A DNA stretch of 64,000 nucleotides. Source: Budorcas taxicolor. Its lineage: Eukaryota; Chordata; Mammalia; Artiodactyla; Bovidae. The stretch lies in contig NC_068910.1 in NCBI RefSeq assembly GCF_023091745.1, positions 88,540,170 through 88,604,169 on the forward strand, read 5' to 3'. Both the position numbers and the translations under genes were made by a program. The notes below the pieces were generated by a model. That model had not been told where the DNA came from. It ran no database searches and saw only the letters and a list, made by a program, of their open reading frames with translations. Shown here in pieces: positions 1 to 9,682 of this stretch (positions are counted from its first letter, which is position 1; each line of letters starts with the position of its first letter).

Positions 1-301
1 TGTTATATTAGAAAGGCACTTTAAAAATGGGGGTGCTTAATTTCTCTTATCTCTTTTAGACAGACTGTAATTAGAATTAGCTAGGGCTTTACTTAATTTT
101 GCAGGAGTTCTTGTGTACAGCCTTCATATCCTTAGTATAATTAACGTTGTATCACTCCCATTAGTGTTTTTAAGCACTTAGACTGTGCCATAATGGTCAC
201 AGCTAAAGTTGCCATTACAGGGCAATTGCTATTTATTATGCTCATAAAGTAGACACTTAACCACAGCAGCAGGGGTGGGGGTGGAGAGGGAGGAGAGTGG
301 G
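1..301. other. Unique AT-rich DNA, no gene seen
   Basis: No repeat family, splice-flanked exon or codon-biased frame is recognisable here. Confidence 0.6.
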
Positions 302-325
302 AATATATATATATATATATGTATA

Positions 326-358
<33 letters not shown>
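302..358. repeat. Compound microsatellite (AT)n-(AC)16
   Basis: An (AT) run at 302-320 is joined by a six-base linker to a pure (AC)16 run at 327-358. The purity of the AC block suggests it still changes length between individuals. A 98-codon minus-strand frame across it is only a translation of the dinucleotides. Confidence 0.97.
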
Positions 359-364
<6 letters not shown>

Positions 365-1978
365 GCGTTCTGCTTACAAAGCAGGAATAGACGGTAACAT
401 TAGTTACAGCACCTTTGGGCTGAAAGAGCTGTCTCAAACTTATCCCATTCTTATTCTATCCTGTAGGCTGTGGGTAAATCTAAAAATGGATGACAAGCCT
501 TTTTTTTTTTTAAGCAAAGTTTTGATTAGCTGAGTTTCCTAGCAGACTCATACCATGTTGGTGTTAGGACAAACCTACAGGATGATCAAGTCCAGTCCTC
601 TCGCTTAATACGTGAGACAATGGAGACAGGAGTTTAGCTGTCAATCTCAAGGTTCCAGAAGTATTAGGGACCTAGGGTTAGAAGTCAGGTTGTAAGAATT
701 GCAGTTCTCATGCCTATTTTGCCAAACATTACTGAATAATTTACCATTAGATTTCTATTCTTTTTTGTTCCTAGCAAATGATCGACACCACTTTGCTTAG
801 GTTTAGTTTCATTGACTGGCAAGGTGTGCTGAGACACATTAGTTGATTTCAGAGTCAGCCATGTCATGTAGCTTTTGAAGAGGGTTTATTTTTCCATGTT
901 TGCTGATTATGCATGGTTTAGTTGTTAATTTTATTGTGCTTTTCAAGATTTCTTTTACTGGAGGCCATAGAATTATCCCTGATGCCATTAGTATTTGTCA
1001 TTAAAAAGAGAAAAGTTCTATACAATTTTAGTTTTTCTACTAATATTATATATTAAGTTTGTTTTTTCCTTGCTATAGGTTAATTTTCTCTCCTAGCACA
1101 GGGTGAGTGGAGGGTATATTTTATTCAGTTGAATTGTTGGAAATCAACACAAACCATTTAAAGGAGTAAACAATTATCACTGAAATGAGAACAATTTAGT
1201 GGTCTTGCATGATTAATGTCCTACATAAATTCTTTATGACATTGAATTGAAAGATGATGTTATGAATGTATAATAGGAAGTTAACAGAATGTGTCACCTT
1301 TTGATTAGTTTTTTGAGAAGACAGGCTTTGCAATCAGAGATTTTGCAATGGTCAGAAGCCTATAAAACTAGCACATTTGTTGCTTGTAAATTAAAATTGA
1401 GAAGCCACAATGATATATGTCCTAAAACCAGCTGGAGGAAAATGCCTGGAAGAGGAGATAGCTTTATATTTTCTGCTGATAAATTTCAGTTCTATGTGTG
1501 TGTGGAGTTGTGTTTTTCTCTTTCCTGTCATCATCACTTTGGAAAGATTAACTGCAAAAATTATAATTTGGGGATAATTATTTCTATTTGAGAAAAAATC
1601 TTGAAAAAGATTTTTCTGCATGTAATCCTGACAAAGGCCAGACTAATGCAAATACATAGAGACTTAAATAATAAGCATGTGTTCTGAAACTGGACAAAAA
1701 ATGGACTATACAATCTATCATGAAAGCTGAAAAAAATCAGTGATGCAAAAGATCTTGTAAAATATCATATTCCACTTTCATTTTTAGATGAGACACTGAC
1801 ATGGAGAGGAGTACAAAGAGTATTTTAAGGTGATACAATCCATTAGTATCAATATTCAGAGAAATATCTGAATATTTTCATTTCTACCTTATTCTGCTGA
1901 GCTCCTAATTTATTATTTTTAATCTCCTGCTCCTTCACAACCCAAACCATGCCTTCTTCATAATACTAATCGGGTCAC
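359..1978. other. Mostly unique DNA, no gene seen
   Basis: Holds a poly-T run near 500-511. From 1289 to 1621 two frames of about 76 and 100 codons overlap on opposite strands, with no codon bias or family resemblance. I read them as chance. No exon or assigned repeat. Confidence 0.5.
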
Positions 1979-2580
1979 TCAATAAATGAACACAAGAATT
2001 TTGAGTGCCTGCTCTGTGTCAGATACCAGGTATTCTAGACAGTTGGAAAAAAGACACTAATAACTGAGATGAAAATACTCACTCTTCTGACACATTTAGG
2101 AAGTGGGAGTAATTTATTAAAAAGTAAAATATATAGCATATTAATAAAGATAAATATTGTTTAGAAAATGAAGGAGAAAAGAGAGATGTATCTCTATTGT
2201 AGTTTTAAATAAGATGATTAGGGGAAGATTCACAAAGCTTTTAGCAAAGACAAACAGTAAGGGAATCACACAGGTAGCTTGTGGTGGAGCATTTCAGGCA
2301 GAAGGAATGGCCAGGTTTCAGTCCTCAGGCAAGTGTGCCTGCTAAGTGTGGGGGATATTCTGTCCAGTTAGAAGGATAGGAAAAGAGAGGTTGCCGATGA
2401 AATTGGGGTATGGGGAACAGAACCCTAAAGCTTTGCAGCCAACCAAAAAGACCTTACCATTTACTTCCAATGAGGTAGGAATTTATTTATTCATTTTAAA
2501 CTCACCCAACAAACAACATTTAGTGACTTCCTACGAGGTTCCAGATATTGCTCAAGTCAGAGGAAATATGTTATAAATTC
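1979..2580 (+). mobile_element. Probable ancient mammalian repeat, family not assigned
   Basis: The text resembles a degraded mammal-wide repeat with phrases such as 'gagtgcctgctctgtgtcag' and 'catttcaggcagaaggaatg'. It appears to resume at 3107-3155 and 3453-3655 on the far sides of the L1 and Bov-A2 insertions. I cannot name the family by eye. Confidence 0.35.
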
Positions 2581-2593
2581 AAGACTTCAGCTT

Positions 2594-3093
2594 CTGTGTT
2601 ACATATATACAATGGAGTATTATTCGGTTGTTAAAAAGAATGAAATGATGCTATTTCCAGCAACACAGGTGGGCCTAGATATTGTCATACTGAGTGACAT
2701 AAGTCAGACAGAGAAGGAAAAAATATCCTATGGCATGCATTGTATATGGAACGTAAAAAGAAACAATACAATAAAAGTATTTACAAAACAGAAAAAAAAA
2801 CCTCACAGACTTAGAGAACAGACATAGTTGCCAGAGTGGGGAAGGATCGGGGAAGGGATAGTCAGGGAATTTGGAATCTGCATGTACACATTGCTGTATT
2901 TAAAATGGATAACTAACAAGGACCTACTGTATGGCACAAGGAACTCTGCTCAATGTTATCTGGCAGCCTGGAGGGGAGGGGAGTTTCCAGAAAATAGGAC
3001 ACATGAATATATGACTGAGTCCCTTTGCAGTCTACCTCAAACTATCACAACATTGTTAATCTGCTATATTCCAATACTAAATAAAAAGTTAAG
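2594..3093 (+). mobile_element. L1 LINE, 5'-truncated 3' UTR
   Basis: The sequence follows the artiodactyl L1 3' end: 'atacaatggagtattattc', then 'caaggacctactgtat', then an A-rich end near 3080. It is flanked by a perfect 13-bp target-site duplication, 'aagacttcagctt', at 2581-2593 and 3094-3106. This fixes the ends and shows insertion by target-primed reverse transcription. Only about 500 bp arrived and no coding part of ORF2 remains. Confidence 0.95.
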
Positions 3094-3166
3094 AAGACTT
3101 CAGCTTTCATTCTGAGATAAATGGGGTATCATTAGTGACTTTTGAGCAGAGGTGTGACCTGATATG

Positions 3167-3441
3167 CTGCTGCTGCTGCTAAGTCGCTTCAGTCGTGTCC
3201 GACTCTGTGTGACCCCTTAGACGGCAGCCCACCAGGCTCCGCCTTCCCTGGGATTCTCCAGGCAAAAACACTGGAGTAGGTTGCCATTTCCTCCTCCAAT
3301 GCATGAAAGTGAAAAGTTAAAGTGAAGTCGCTCAGTCGTGTCCGACTCTTTGCGACCCCATGGACTGCAGCCTACCAGGCTCCTCCGTCCATGGGGTTTT
3401 CCAGGCAGGAGTACTAGAGTGGGTTGCTATTGCGTTCTCTG
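3167..3441 (-). mobile_element. Bov-A2 SINE (dimer)
   Basis: Two Bov-A units in tandem lie on the minus strand, joined near 3300-3325 by a 'gaaagtgaaaag' linker. The plus strand begins with the (GCT)n tail typical of this family. A perfect 11-bp TSD, 'gacctgatatg', lies at 3156-3166 and 3442-3452. Bov-A2 derives from the BovB 3' end and is specific to ruminants. Confidence 0.97.
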
Positions 3442-3452
3442 GACCTGATATG

Positions 3453-4044
3453 ACTTAACCTTTAACAGAAGCCTTTTAAGTAATCTTCTGCATTGGGTAG
3501 GTCTTAGAGGGATGAGAGGTATGGCAGGAAGTCACAGTCAGGAAAAATTACAATAACACATAGGGGTATGATAGCAGCTTAGACCAAGTAGGTAAAACAG
3601 AAGGTGGTAGAAAGGGTTCTAATACTGAATATTTTGAATGGAGAGATAATAGACTCTTCTGATGATTACCTGGCAGATACTCTGTCATCTAGATTCTGCC
3701 CATGCCACATTTGAACCACAGATAACCAGGAAAACCAATTCAGGACCCTTCTTCTACCTAAAAATGCTGCACTCGTATATCTATTTGATCATCATAGTCA
3801 CTTCCCCGTGTCATGTCCTGACCTCTCACTTTCCCATCATAATTTGCTCTATAGTCAACCTCCATAGAGTTCAGAAATCTGAAAACCTCTTCTCAAAAGT
3901 ACTTGGTTCTTGCACATGAAAGCAGTCCTTAGTTTGAGTACATGCAAAGTCCTGTTTATATAATTGGAGTTCATGTTCACTTTTTACTCAATCTCTATCC
4001 ACTCTGCCTCCAGTGAAATAAATGTACAAACTTCAAAAGGTAGC
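3453..4044. other. Old repeat remnant, then unique DNA
   Basis: The first 200 bases look like a continuation of the unassigned ancient repeat. The rest is unique. An 85-codon plus frame at 3662-3919 shows no family resemblance. Confidence 0.45.
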
Positions 4045-4286
4045 ACGCATACAGTCACTCAGTCATGTCTGACTCTTTGTGGCTCCATAGAAATTCTAAT
4101 GAATACAAAATAGGTCATCTTTGTGGCCTGCCAGGCTCCTCTGTCCATGGAATTCTCCAGGCAAGCATACTGGAGTGAGTTGCCATTTCCTTCCCTAGGG
4201 GAACTTCCTGACACAAGGATCGAACACATATCCCTGGCATCTCCTGCATTGGAAGGCAGATATTTTTACCATTAGCACCCTTAGGG
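4045..4286 (-). mobile_element. Bov-tA SINE with internal foreign insertion
   Basis: Reverse-strand Bov-tA whose tRNA-like head lies near 4220-4286. After 'gactctttgtggctcca' the expected SINE text is replaced at 4088-4124 by 37 nt that match 4846-4882 at 35 of 37 positions. SINE text resumes at 'cctgccaggctcctctgtcc'. The head abuts the next SINE with no spacer. Confidence 0.9.
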
Positions 4287-4487
4287 CTTCCCTGATAGCT
4301 CAGTTGGTAAAGACGCCACCTGCAATGCAGGAGACCTCGGTTCCATTCCTGGGCTGGGAAGATGCCCTGGAGAAGGGAAAGGCTACCCACTCCAGTATTC
4401 CGTCCTGGAGAATTCCATGGACTATATAGTCCATGGAGTCGCAAAGAGTCGGACACAGCTGACAGACTGTGACTTTCACTTTTCAGT
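4287..4487 (+). mobile_element. Bov-tA SINE, palindrome subtype
   Basis: Opens with the tRNA-derived head 'gggcttccctgatagctcag' and ends at the 'gactttcacttttcag' tail. A 22-bp perfect palindrome at 4415-4436 (ccatgg-actatatagt-ccatgg) replaces the longer 'gaggagcctgg...' block of other copies. A 143-codon minus-strand frame spanning this SINE and the previous one is repeat-derived. Confidence 0.93.
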
Positions 4488-5589
4488 ACCACCTCGAAAA
4501 CCCTTGGGAAAATGATAAATGTTAAGAAATAAAATAAAATATACATCAGATACTCTTCGAAAAAATATTATTCTTCTGCAAGAATGAAGAGAGTCATGGA
4601 GCTGGCCCACAGAATTGTTGTAAAGTACCTTCAGTCTTCCTTTTTACTTTTGTTTCCTTTTAGGGATACTGCCCTTCCCACCTGAATAGACTCCATTTCC
4701 TTTGCTTGTATTTTTCACATCTATACTTTCTTCATTAGAGAAGCTTATAAATTCATTTACAGTAAGATAAAAGCTAATTATTGAAGTAGGAAATTTTACC
4801 TCCCAATAGAATTTGGTTCTTTATAGCAAATAAAGTAATGAAACTTAGAAATTCTAATGAATACAAAATAGGTCGTTTTTGTTTGCTTTTTGCTCTGCCT
4901 TGGGCAAAATGAATTATATCTGTATCAATGGGGTTCTTAAATTTGAGACATTATAAAAATGATAAAAGGTCTATTGAGAATGAATAAAAGTTTATTCTAA
5001 AATGAGAACTATGTTACATTTTGAACCAAATGCATATAGCATACCATGGATATTTTAGAAGGAATTCTGATAATAGCATTCTTCACTTCCTCTTACTATG
5101 GATAAGAGGCTTTGGTTTGAATTTCTCTTGTTTTAGATTCAGTGAATATCTTTTGGTGTAATCTGCTATTCATAACCCATTCGAAGTCAAAATCTTTAGA
5201 AGATATAAATATTAAAAATATTATATTTCCCTGTATATTTGTCGATACATTAATTTATAATATGATTCTAAGATATTACATAAAATTCACATCATGAAAA
5301 AGGTAAAACAACTGCTCTATAGCCTTTCTGATCTCCTTCTTTTTTTGTGTGTGTGCTGTTTCATTTCTGGTGTCCTAAGTATGTGCTCTTCTTGTCAACT
5401 GTATATGCCACAATGATTCAATTAAGTTGTTGTATATTGCTTCAGGGTTTTTAGTTCTATTTGTTGAAAAATAAATTACCATTTACTTAACTTTTGTTAT
5501 CTTCAAATACTTAAATTTTATTTTAATGATAAACATTAAAGTTACCATTCACTGAAAGGATATTACACATTGGACTATAGATAACATTT
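4488..5589. other. Unique DNA holding the template of the SINE insertion
   Basis: No gene or assigned repeat. The segment 4846-4882 is the likely source of the 37-nt piece found inside the SINE at 4088-4124. Its flanks are not SINE sequence. Confidence 0.55.
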
Positions 5590-5775
5590 TACCTGCATTA
5601 TCATATTTAATTCTCCCACCTCTCAAGACAGGTTTATCATAATACCCATTTTACAGATGATCAAACTGTGGACCAAAGAAGATAAGTATTTTGCCTGATA
5701 TCATATGGCTAGTAAGGATCCAGGCAGTAGATAAACTAGTTTAGCTTGGACACTGGAGCCCAAGTTCTTAGAAAA
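5590..5775 (-). mobile_element. MIR SINE, degraded
   Basis: Reads as the reverse complement of MIR: 'cccattttacagatgatcaa', then the 'ggctagtaagg' core, then 'cactggagcccaagttctta'. MIR is an ancient mammal-wide tRNA-derived SINE. No TSD survives. Confidence 0.75.
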
Positions 5776-6149
5776 TAAAGAACACTATTTCCTTCTAACA
5801 CACCACTTCCCCGACCATGCATAAACCAGACACGGCTGTGTCTAAACATTTGCTGTCCTGTTTTATTACCTTCTTTCTCTCCTGTAGGCCTTTTATTCTG
5901 CTCTCTTCTTTTCACCTCATTGCTGAAATGCTGAATTCATAATCTTTGCCTCATCACTGAATGCTAAATTCGTAATCTTTCCTTATGGCAAAAAAATAGA
6001 TAAATAAATAAGTCATTACCTGATTTCTAAATTAATTGAAAGCAAATGATTTCAAAGCACAGTCATTTGTGTCCCAGTTTAATCATGACAGATCTGAAGC
6101 AGCCTTAAAAACATAGTCTTTAATTGTACAAGCTTAAGTTTGGAGGCTG
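5776..6149. other. Unique DNA, no gene seen
   Basis: Contains an imperfect internal repeat of 'ctgaattcataatctttgcc' and 'ctaaattcgtaatctttcc' at about 5930-5982. Otherwise featureless. Confidence 0.5.
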
Positions 6150-6500
6150 CTGTCTTAATCAGCTCAGGCTGCTATTACAAAATACTGTGCCTTGGGTGGC
6201 TTACCAGCCACAGAGGTTTGTTTGGCATTAGTTCTGGAGGCTGGGAGTCTGAGATCTTGGTGCCAGCGTGGTGAGGTTCTGGTGAGAACCCTCATCTGGG
6301 CTGCAGGAGGCTTACTTCATCTGGTGTTTTCTCGTGATAACAAGGTTCCTCTTCTCACAAGAGCCCTGGTCTCATTCCTGAGAACTCCCCTCTCAGGAGC
6401 GAATGACCCCAAAGGCCCTGCCTATAAGTACCACCACATTGGTGATTAGATTTCAACATAGAATTTAAGGGGGGTGGCACGAACATTTAGTCCCTTAACA
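6150..6500 (-). mobile_element. MLT1-type solo LTR (ERVL-MaLR)
   Basis: Reverse-complement MLT1 text: 'aatcagctcaggctgctatt', 'agttctggaggctgggagtc' and 'ccacattggtgattagattt', ending near 'catttagtccctta'. These are non-coding LTRs of an ancient mammalian retroelement. No internal region accompanies it. An 85-codon frame inside is incidental. Confidence 0.8.
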
Positions 6501-7612
6501 GTTGCTCAAACAAGTTGACCATCTTCTAAGAGTGGAAAATCAGCAATTTTTTAAAATGTCGTAATTGTCTATACCTTAAATGGTACCTTGATCTGAAGAA
6601 AATAGTAAGAATTTATCATTAAGTCTTCTTAATAATTTGTTAACTTTCTGCCTCTGGTAGATAATTTGTCTTATAAGAAAAACGTGCCATTGTGACCTTA
6701 ACACTTTATAGTCTCTGTCAGTGTGACAGGTGATTTTCTTCTCTCCAAATTAGGCAATGATTCTAGGGACTCAAAGTAATTTTTGTGACGTGATTGACGT
6801 GTGAAAAAGTGACATACCCCTTTTACTAAAAAAGATGCATATTATGAGCAAAGAAGCCTCTGTGCTCTGATAAAACTAAGAGGGAAAAACTACTACATTG
6901 ATAATTCTGATGAAGAAAGCCAATAAAAATCATTCCATCTCCATGTACTTCATTATAGACTTTGAGGTAGGGTCACTATTTATATTAGATTCTTAGAATA
7001 AAGTTGAACTGATTTTTAAAATGCAACATATAGTTGAGAAGATAAGAAGCTATTGAACATTTTGGATATGAGTTGAAAGAAAATAATCCATCCTATTCAT
7101 TTGCAAGGTATTGAGTCACTTTCAACTTGTTTTAGAATCATGTTTTAAAGAAATATTCAAAATCTACTAAAAGAGGATTTCATCAGAGGAAAGTATTAAA
7201 TAATGAATTTCCATGCTTTTAAATTTATGCATGCCTTTAAATAAAATAATTTTTAAGGCATAAATCTCTTTAGCCCTTGCAGATGCCACAAAATTTAGAC
7301 ATGGATATAGAGAAATGCCAGCTTGTTGGGATGAGAAGATTAGATACAACGCATGCCAGCAGTATGAATTCAAGAAGATGTTTTGCATTTCTCTCTTTTA
7401 CTTCTTTGAAGAGAACTTCCCATCTCAAAATACATGTGGTATTTAGAGTAAAATGAATTTTTTTTAAACGGGCTAAAATGAATTATTCTTTGTTCTTATA
7501 AAGTACATTTTATTGAGAATGTGAAACAGGTCTTTAAGTCCAGGAGTAAAATGTACCTACAGCTCTCCCAAGAGAGATGCACATCTTGTGACTAGTTTAT
7601 TTCACACTTGGT
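6501..7612. other. Unique DNA with paired CRE-like half sites
   Basis: No gene or repeat. Two TGACGTG motifs at 6786-6792 and 6795-6801 keep their CpGs in otherwise CpG-poor DNA. Confidence 0.5.
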
Positions 7613-7623
7613 AGATTAAAATA

Positions 7624-7830
7624 GGTTTCCCTGGTGGCTTAGATGGCAACGAATATGCCTGCAATATGGGAGAGCCAGGTTCGATCCCTGGTTCAGGAAG
7701 ATCTGCTGGAGAAGTAAATGGCAATCCACTCCAGTATTCTTGCCTGGAGAATTCCACGGACAGAGTAGTTTGGTGGGCTACATTCATGGGGTTGCAAAGA
7801 GTTGGACATAACTGAGCAACTATCACACAC
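7624..7830 (+). mobile_element. Bov-tA SINE
   Basis: Head 'ggtttccctggtggc' and an intact B-box-like 'ggttcgatccc' near 7679-7689. A perfect 11-bp TSD, 'agattaaaata', lies at 7613-7623 and 7831-7841. Confidence 0.97.
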
Positions 7831-7930
7831 AGATTAAAATATACCATAAGTCTTAAACTCTTAAAGAATATCTTCCAGACATAAGCAAAAGTAAATCAAA
7901 GGGTTAGGAGGGGAAATCACACACACATAC

Positions 7931-7932
<2 letters not shown>

Positions 7933-7962
<30 letters not shown>
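7933..7962. repeat. (AC)15 microsatellite
   Basis: Thirty bases of uninterrupted AC, preceded by imperfect AC-rich sequence from 7918. Confidence 0.97.
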
Positions 7963-7964
<2 letters not shown>

Positions 7965-7996
7965 CATAAATTCATTCACCTGTGAGTGAGTGTTGG

Positions 7997-8887
7997 TGTT
8001 CAGTCACTCAGTTGTGTCTGCTCTTTGTGACCCCAAGGACTGCAGCATACCAGGCTTCACTGTCCTTCACTATCTCTTGGAGTTTGCTCAAACTCATGTT
8101 CATTGAGTCGATGATGCCATCCAACCATCTTATCCTCTGTCGTCCCCTTCTCCTCCTGCCTTCAATCTTTCCTAGCCTCAGGGTATTTTCCAATGAGTTG
8201 GCTCTTTGCATCATTGAAGCTTCAGCATCAGTCCTTCCAATGAATGTTCAGGATTGATTTCCTTTAGGATTGGCTGGTTTGAACTTCTCATTGTCCAAGG
8301 AACCCCTAAGAGTCTTCCCTAGCACCACAGTTTGAAAGAACCAATTCTTTGCCACCCAGCCTTCTTTATGGTCCAACTCTCACATTCTCACATGATACTG
8401 GAAAAACCATAGCTTTGACTACACAGACCATTGTTGGCAAAGTGATGTCTCAGCTTTTTAACACTCTGTCTAAGTTTGTCATAGCTTTTCTTCCAAGGAG
8501 CAAGTGTCTTTTAATTTCATGGCTGCTGTCACCATCTGCAGTGATTTTGGAGCCCACAAAAATTAAGTCAGCCACTGTTTCCCCATCTATTTACCATGAA
8601 GTGAGGGACCAGAGGCCATTGATCTTAGTTTTTCGAATGTTGAGTTTTAAGCCAACTTTTTCACCCTCCCCTTTCACCTTCATCAAGAGGCTGTTTAGTT
8701 CCTCTTCACTTTCTGACATAACGGTGGTGTCATCTGCATATCTGAGGTTATTGATATTTCTCCCTGTAATCTTGATTCCAGCTTGTGCTTCATCCAGCCT
8801 GCCTGACATTTCTCATGATGCACTAAGTTAAATTAGCAGGGTGACAATATACAGCTTTGACCTACTCCTTTCCCAATTTTGAATCAG
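7997..8887 (-). mobile_element. BovB LINE, 5'-truncated (0.9 kb)
   Basis: Starts at the BovB 3' end ('gttcagtcactcag') and runs back through the C-terminal ORF2 region to the RT core, breaking off near 'gaatcagt' at 8887. Many indels show it is an older copy. No clear TSD. Confidence 0.93.
8591..8809 (-). pseudogene. BovB ORF2 remnant with YADD box
   Basis: Seventy-two codons on the minus strand encode the reverse transcriptase active-site strand 'NNLRYADDTTV', with YADD at 8729-8740, followed by 'SEEELNSLLMKVK' and 'KLNIRKTKI'. This is the palm motif of an RTE-clade LINE. It is out of frame with the rest of the copy and the 5' part is missing, so it cannot work. Confidence 0.88.
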
Positions 8888-9425
8888 TATATGTACGTAG
8901 AAAAAGGAAAAGATTCTGGCTCACTTGTGTACAAACTCACAGAAGAACAATTGCCTACTCTTCATTACCTTCATTACCCTCCCTTTTCTTTTACATAGCA
9001 GCAATTTCTCTAGTGTCCGTTAAGATTACAATACACACAAAATCTGTTTCTAAAATTTTGCTTCATACTTTTTAAAATTAACAATATGAATCACCTGTAC
9101 CACTCTTTAAGATTTTCATTCAATATATGATTAAAGTAAATACCTATGATCATCACATACTATTCATAAATTGTGATTAATTTGAGCCAGGACATGTGTA
9201 AAACAAGGGTCACCCATGAACTATGATTCATATTGGTATGAAAACCAATCTTTTACCTTTTAATATCTACACTAGATCTTGTCGGTTGTCAGTGTGATAT
9301 AATAAAAAGAAACTGCATTTTTTCATTCATAAATAGGAGGCCACAAAACTGAAGACTAAAGAAATCAAGTGGCATTTCCACAGAATTTTTTCCCTGATAC
9401 AAAAATGTTTAATTTGTACACTACT
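8888..9425. other. Unique DNA, no gene seen
   Basis: AT-rich with no recognised feature. Confidence 0.55.
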
Positions 9426-9432
9426 CATCCTA

Positions 9433-9675
9433 CCCAGTACTCTTGCCTGGAAAATCCCATGGATGGAGGAGCCTGGAAGGCTGCAGTCCATGGGGTCACT
9501 GAGGGTCAAACATGACTGAGCGACTTCACTTTGACTTTTCACTTTCATGCATTGGAGAAAGAAATGGCAACCCACTCCAGTGTTCTTGCCTGGAGAATCC
9601 CAGGGACGGGGGAGCCTGGTGGGCTGCCATCTATGGGGTCGCACAGAGTCGGACACGACTGAAGTGACTTAGCAG
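9433..9675 (+). mobile_element. Bov-A2 SINE
   Basis: Two Bov-A units are joined by 'cttttcactttcatgcattg' near 9534-9553, ending 'gaagtgacttagcag'. A 7-bp repeat, 'catccta', at 9426-9432 and 9676-9682 extends to 11 bp with one mismatch and is a likely TSD. Confidence 0.92.
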
Positions 9676-9682
9676 CATCCTA

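Noticed and set aside
141..437. 98-codon minus-strand frame with Val-Cys and Tyr-Ile repeats
   Set aside because: It is a translation of the AC and AT dinucleotide runs at 302-358.
1289..1621. Overlapping 100- and 76-codon frames on opposite strands
   Set aside because: No codon bias, domain or splice context. Lengths are within what AT-rich random sequence gives over 64 kb.
3167..3180. CTG triplet run as an expandable coding repeat
   Set aside because: Only four units, and it is the (AGC)n tail of a minus-strand Bov-A2, as also at 24181-24197.
4115..4546. 143-codon minus-strand frame
   Set aside because: It lies almost wholly across two abutting Bov-tA SINEs. SINE consensus gives such frames at many loci here (for example 7602-7847, 25555-25853, 50745-51072).
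8349..8831. 160-codon plus-strand frame
   Set aside because: It is the antisense of the BovB RT region, and similar antisense frames appear at every BovB copy (for example 27056-27655, 46721-47215).
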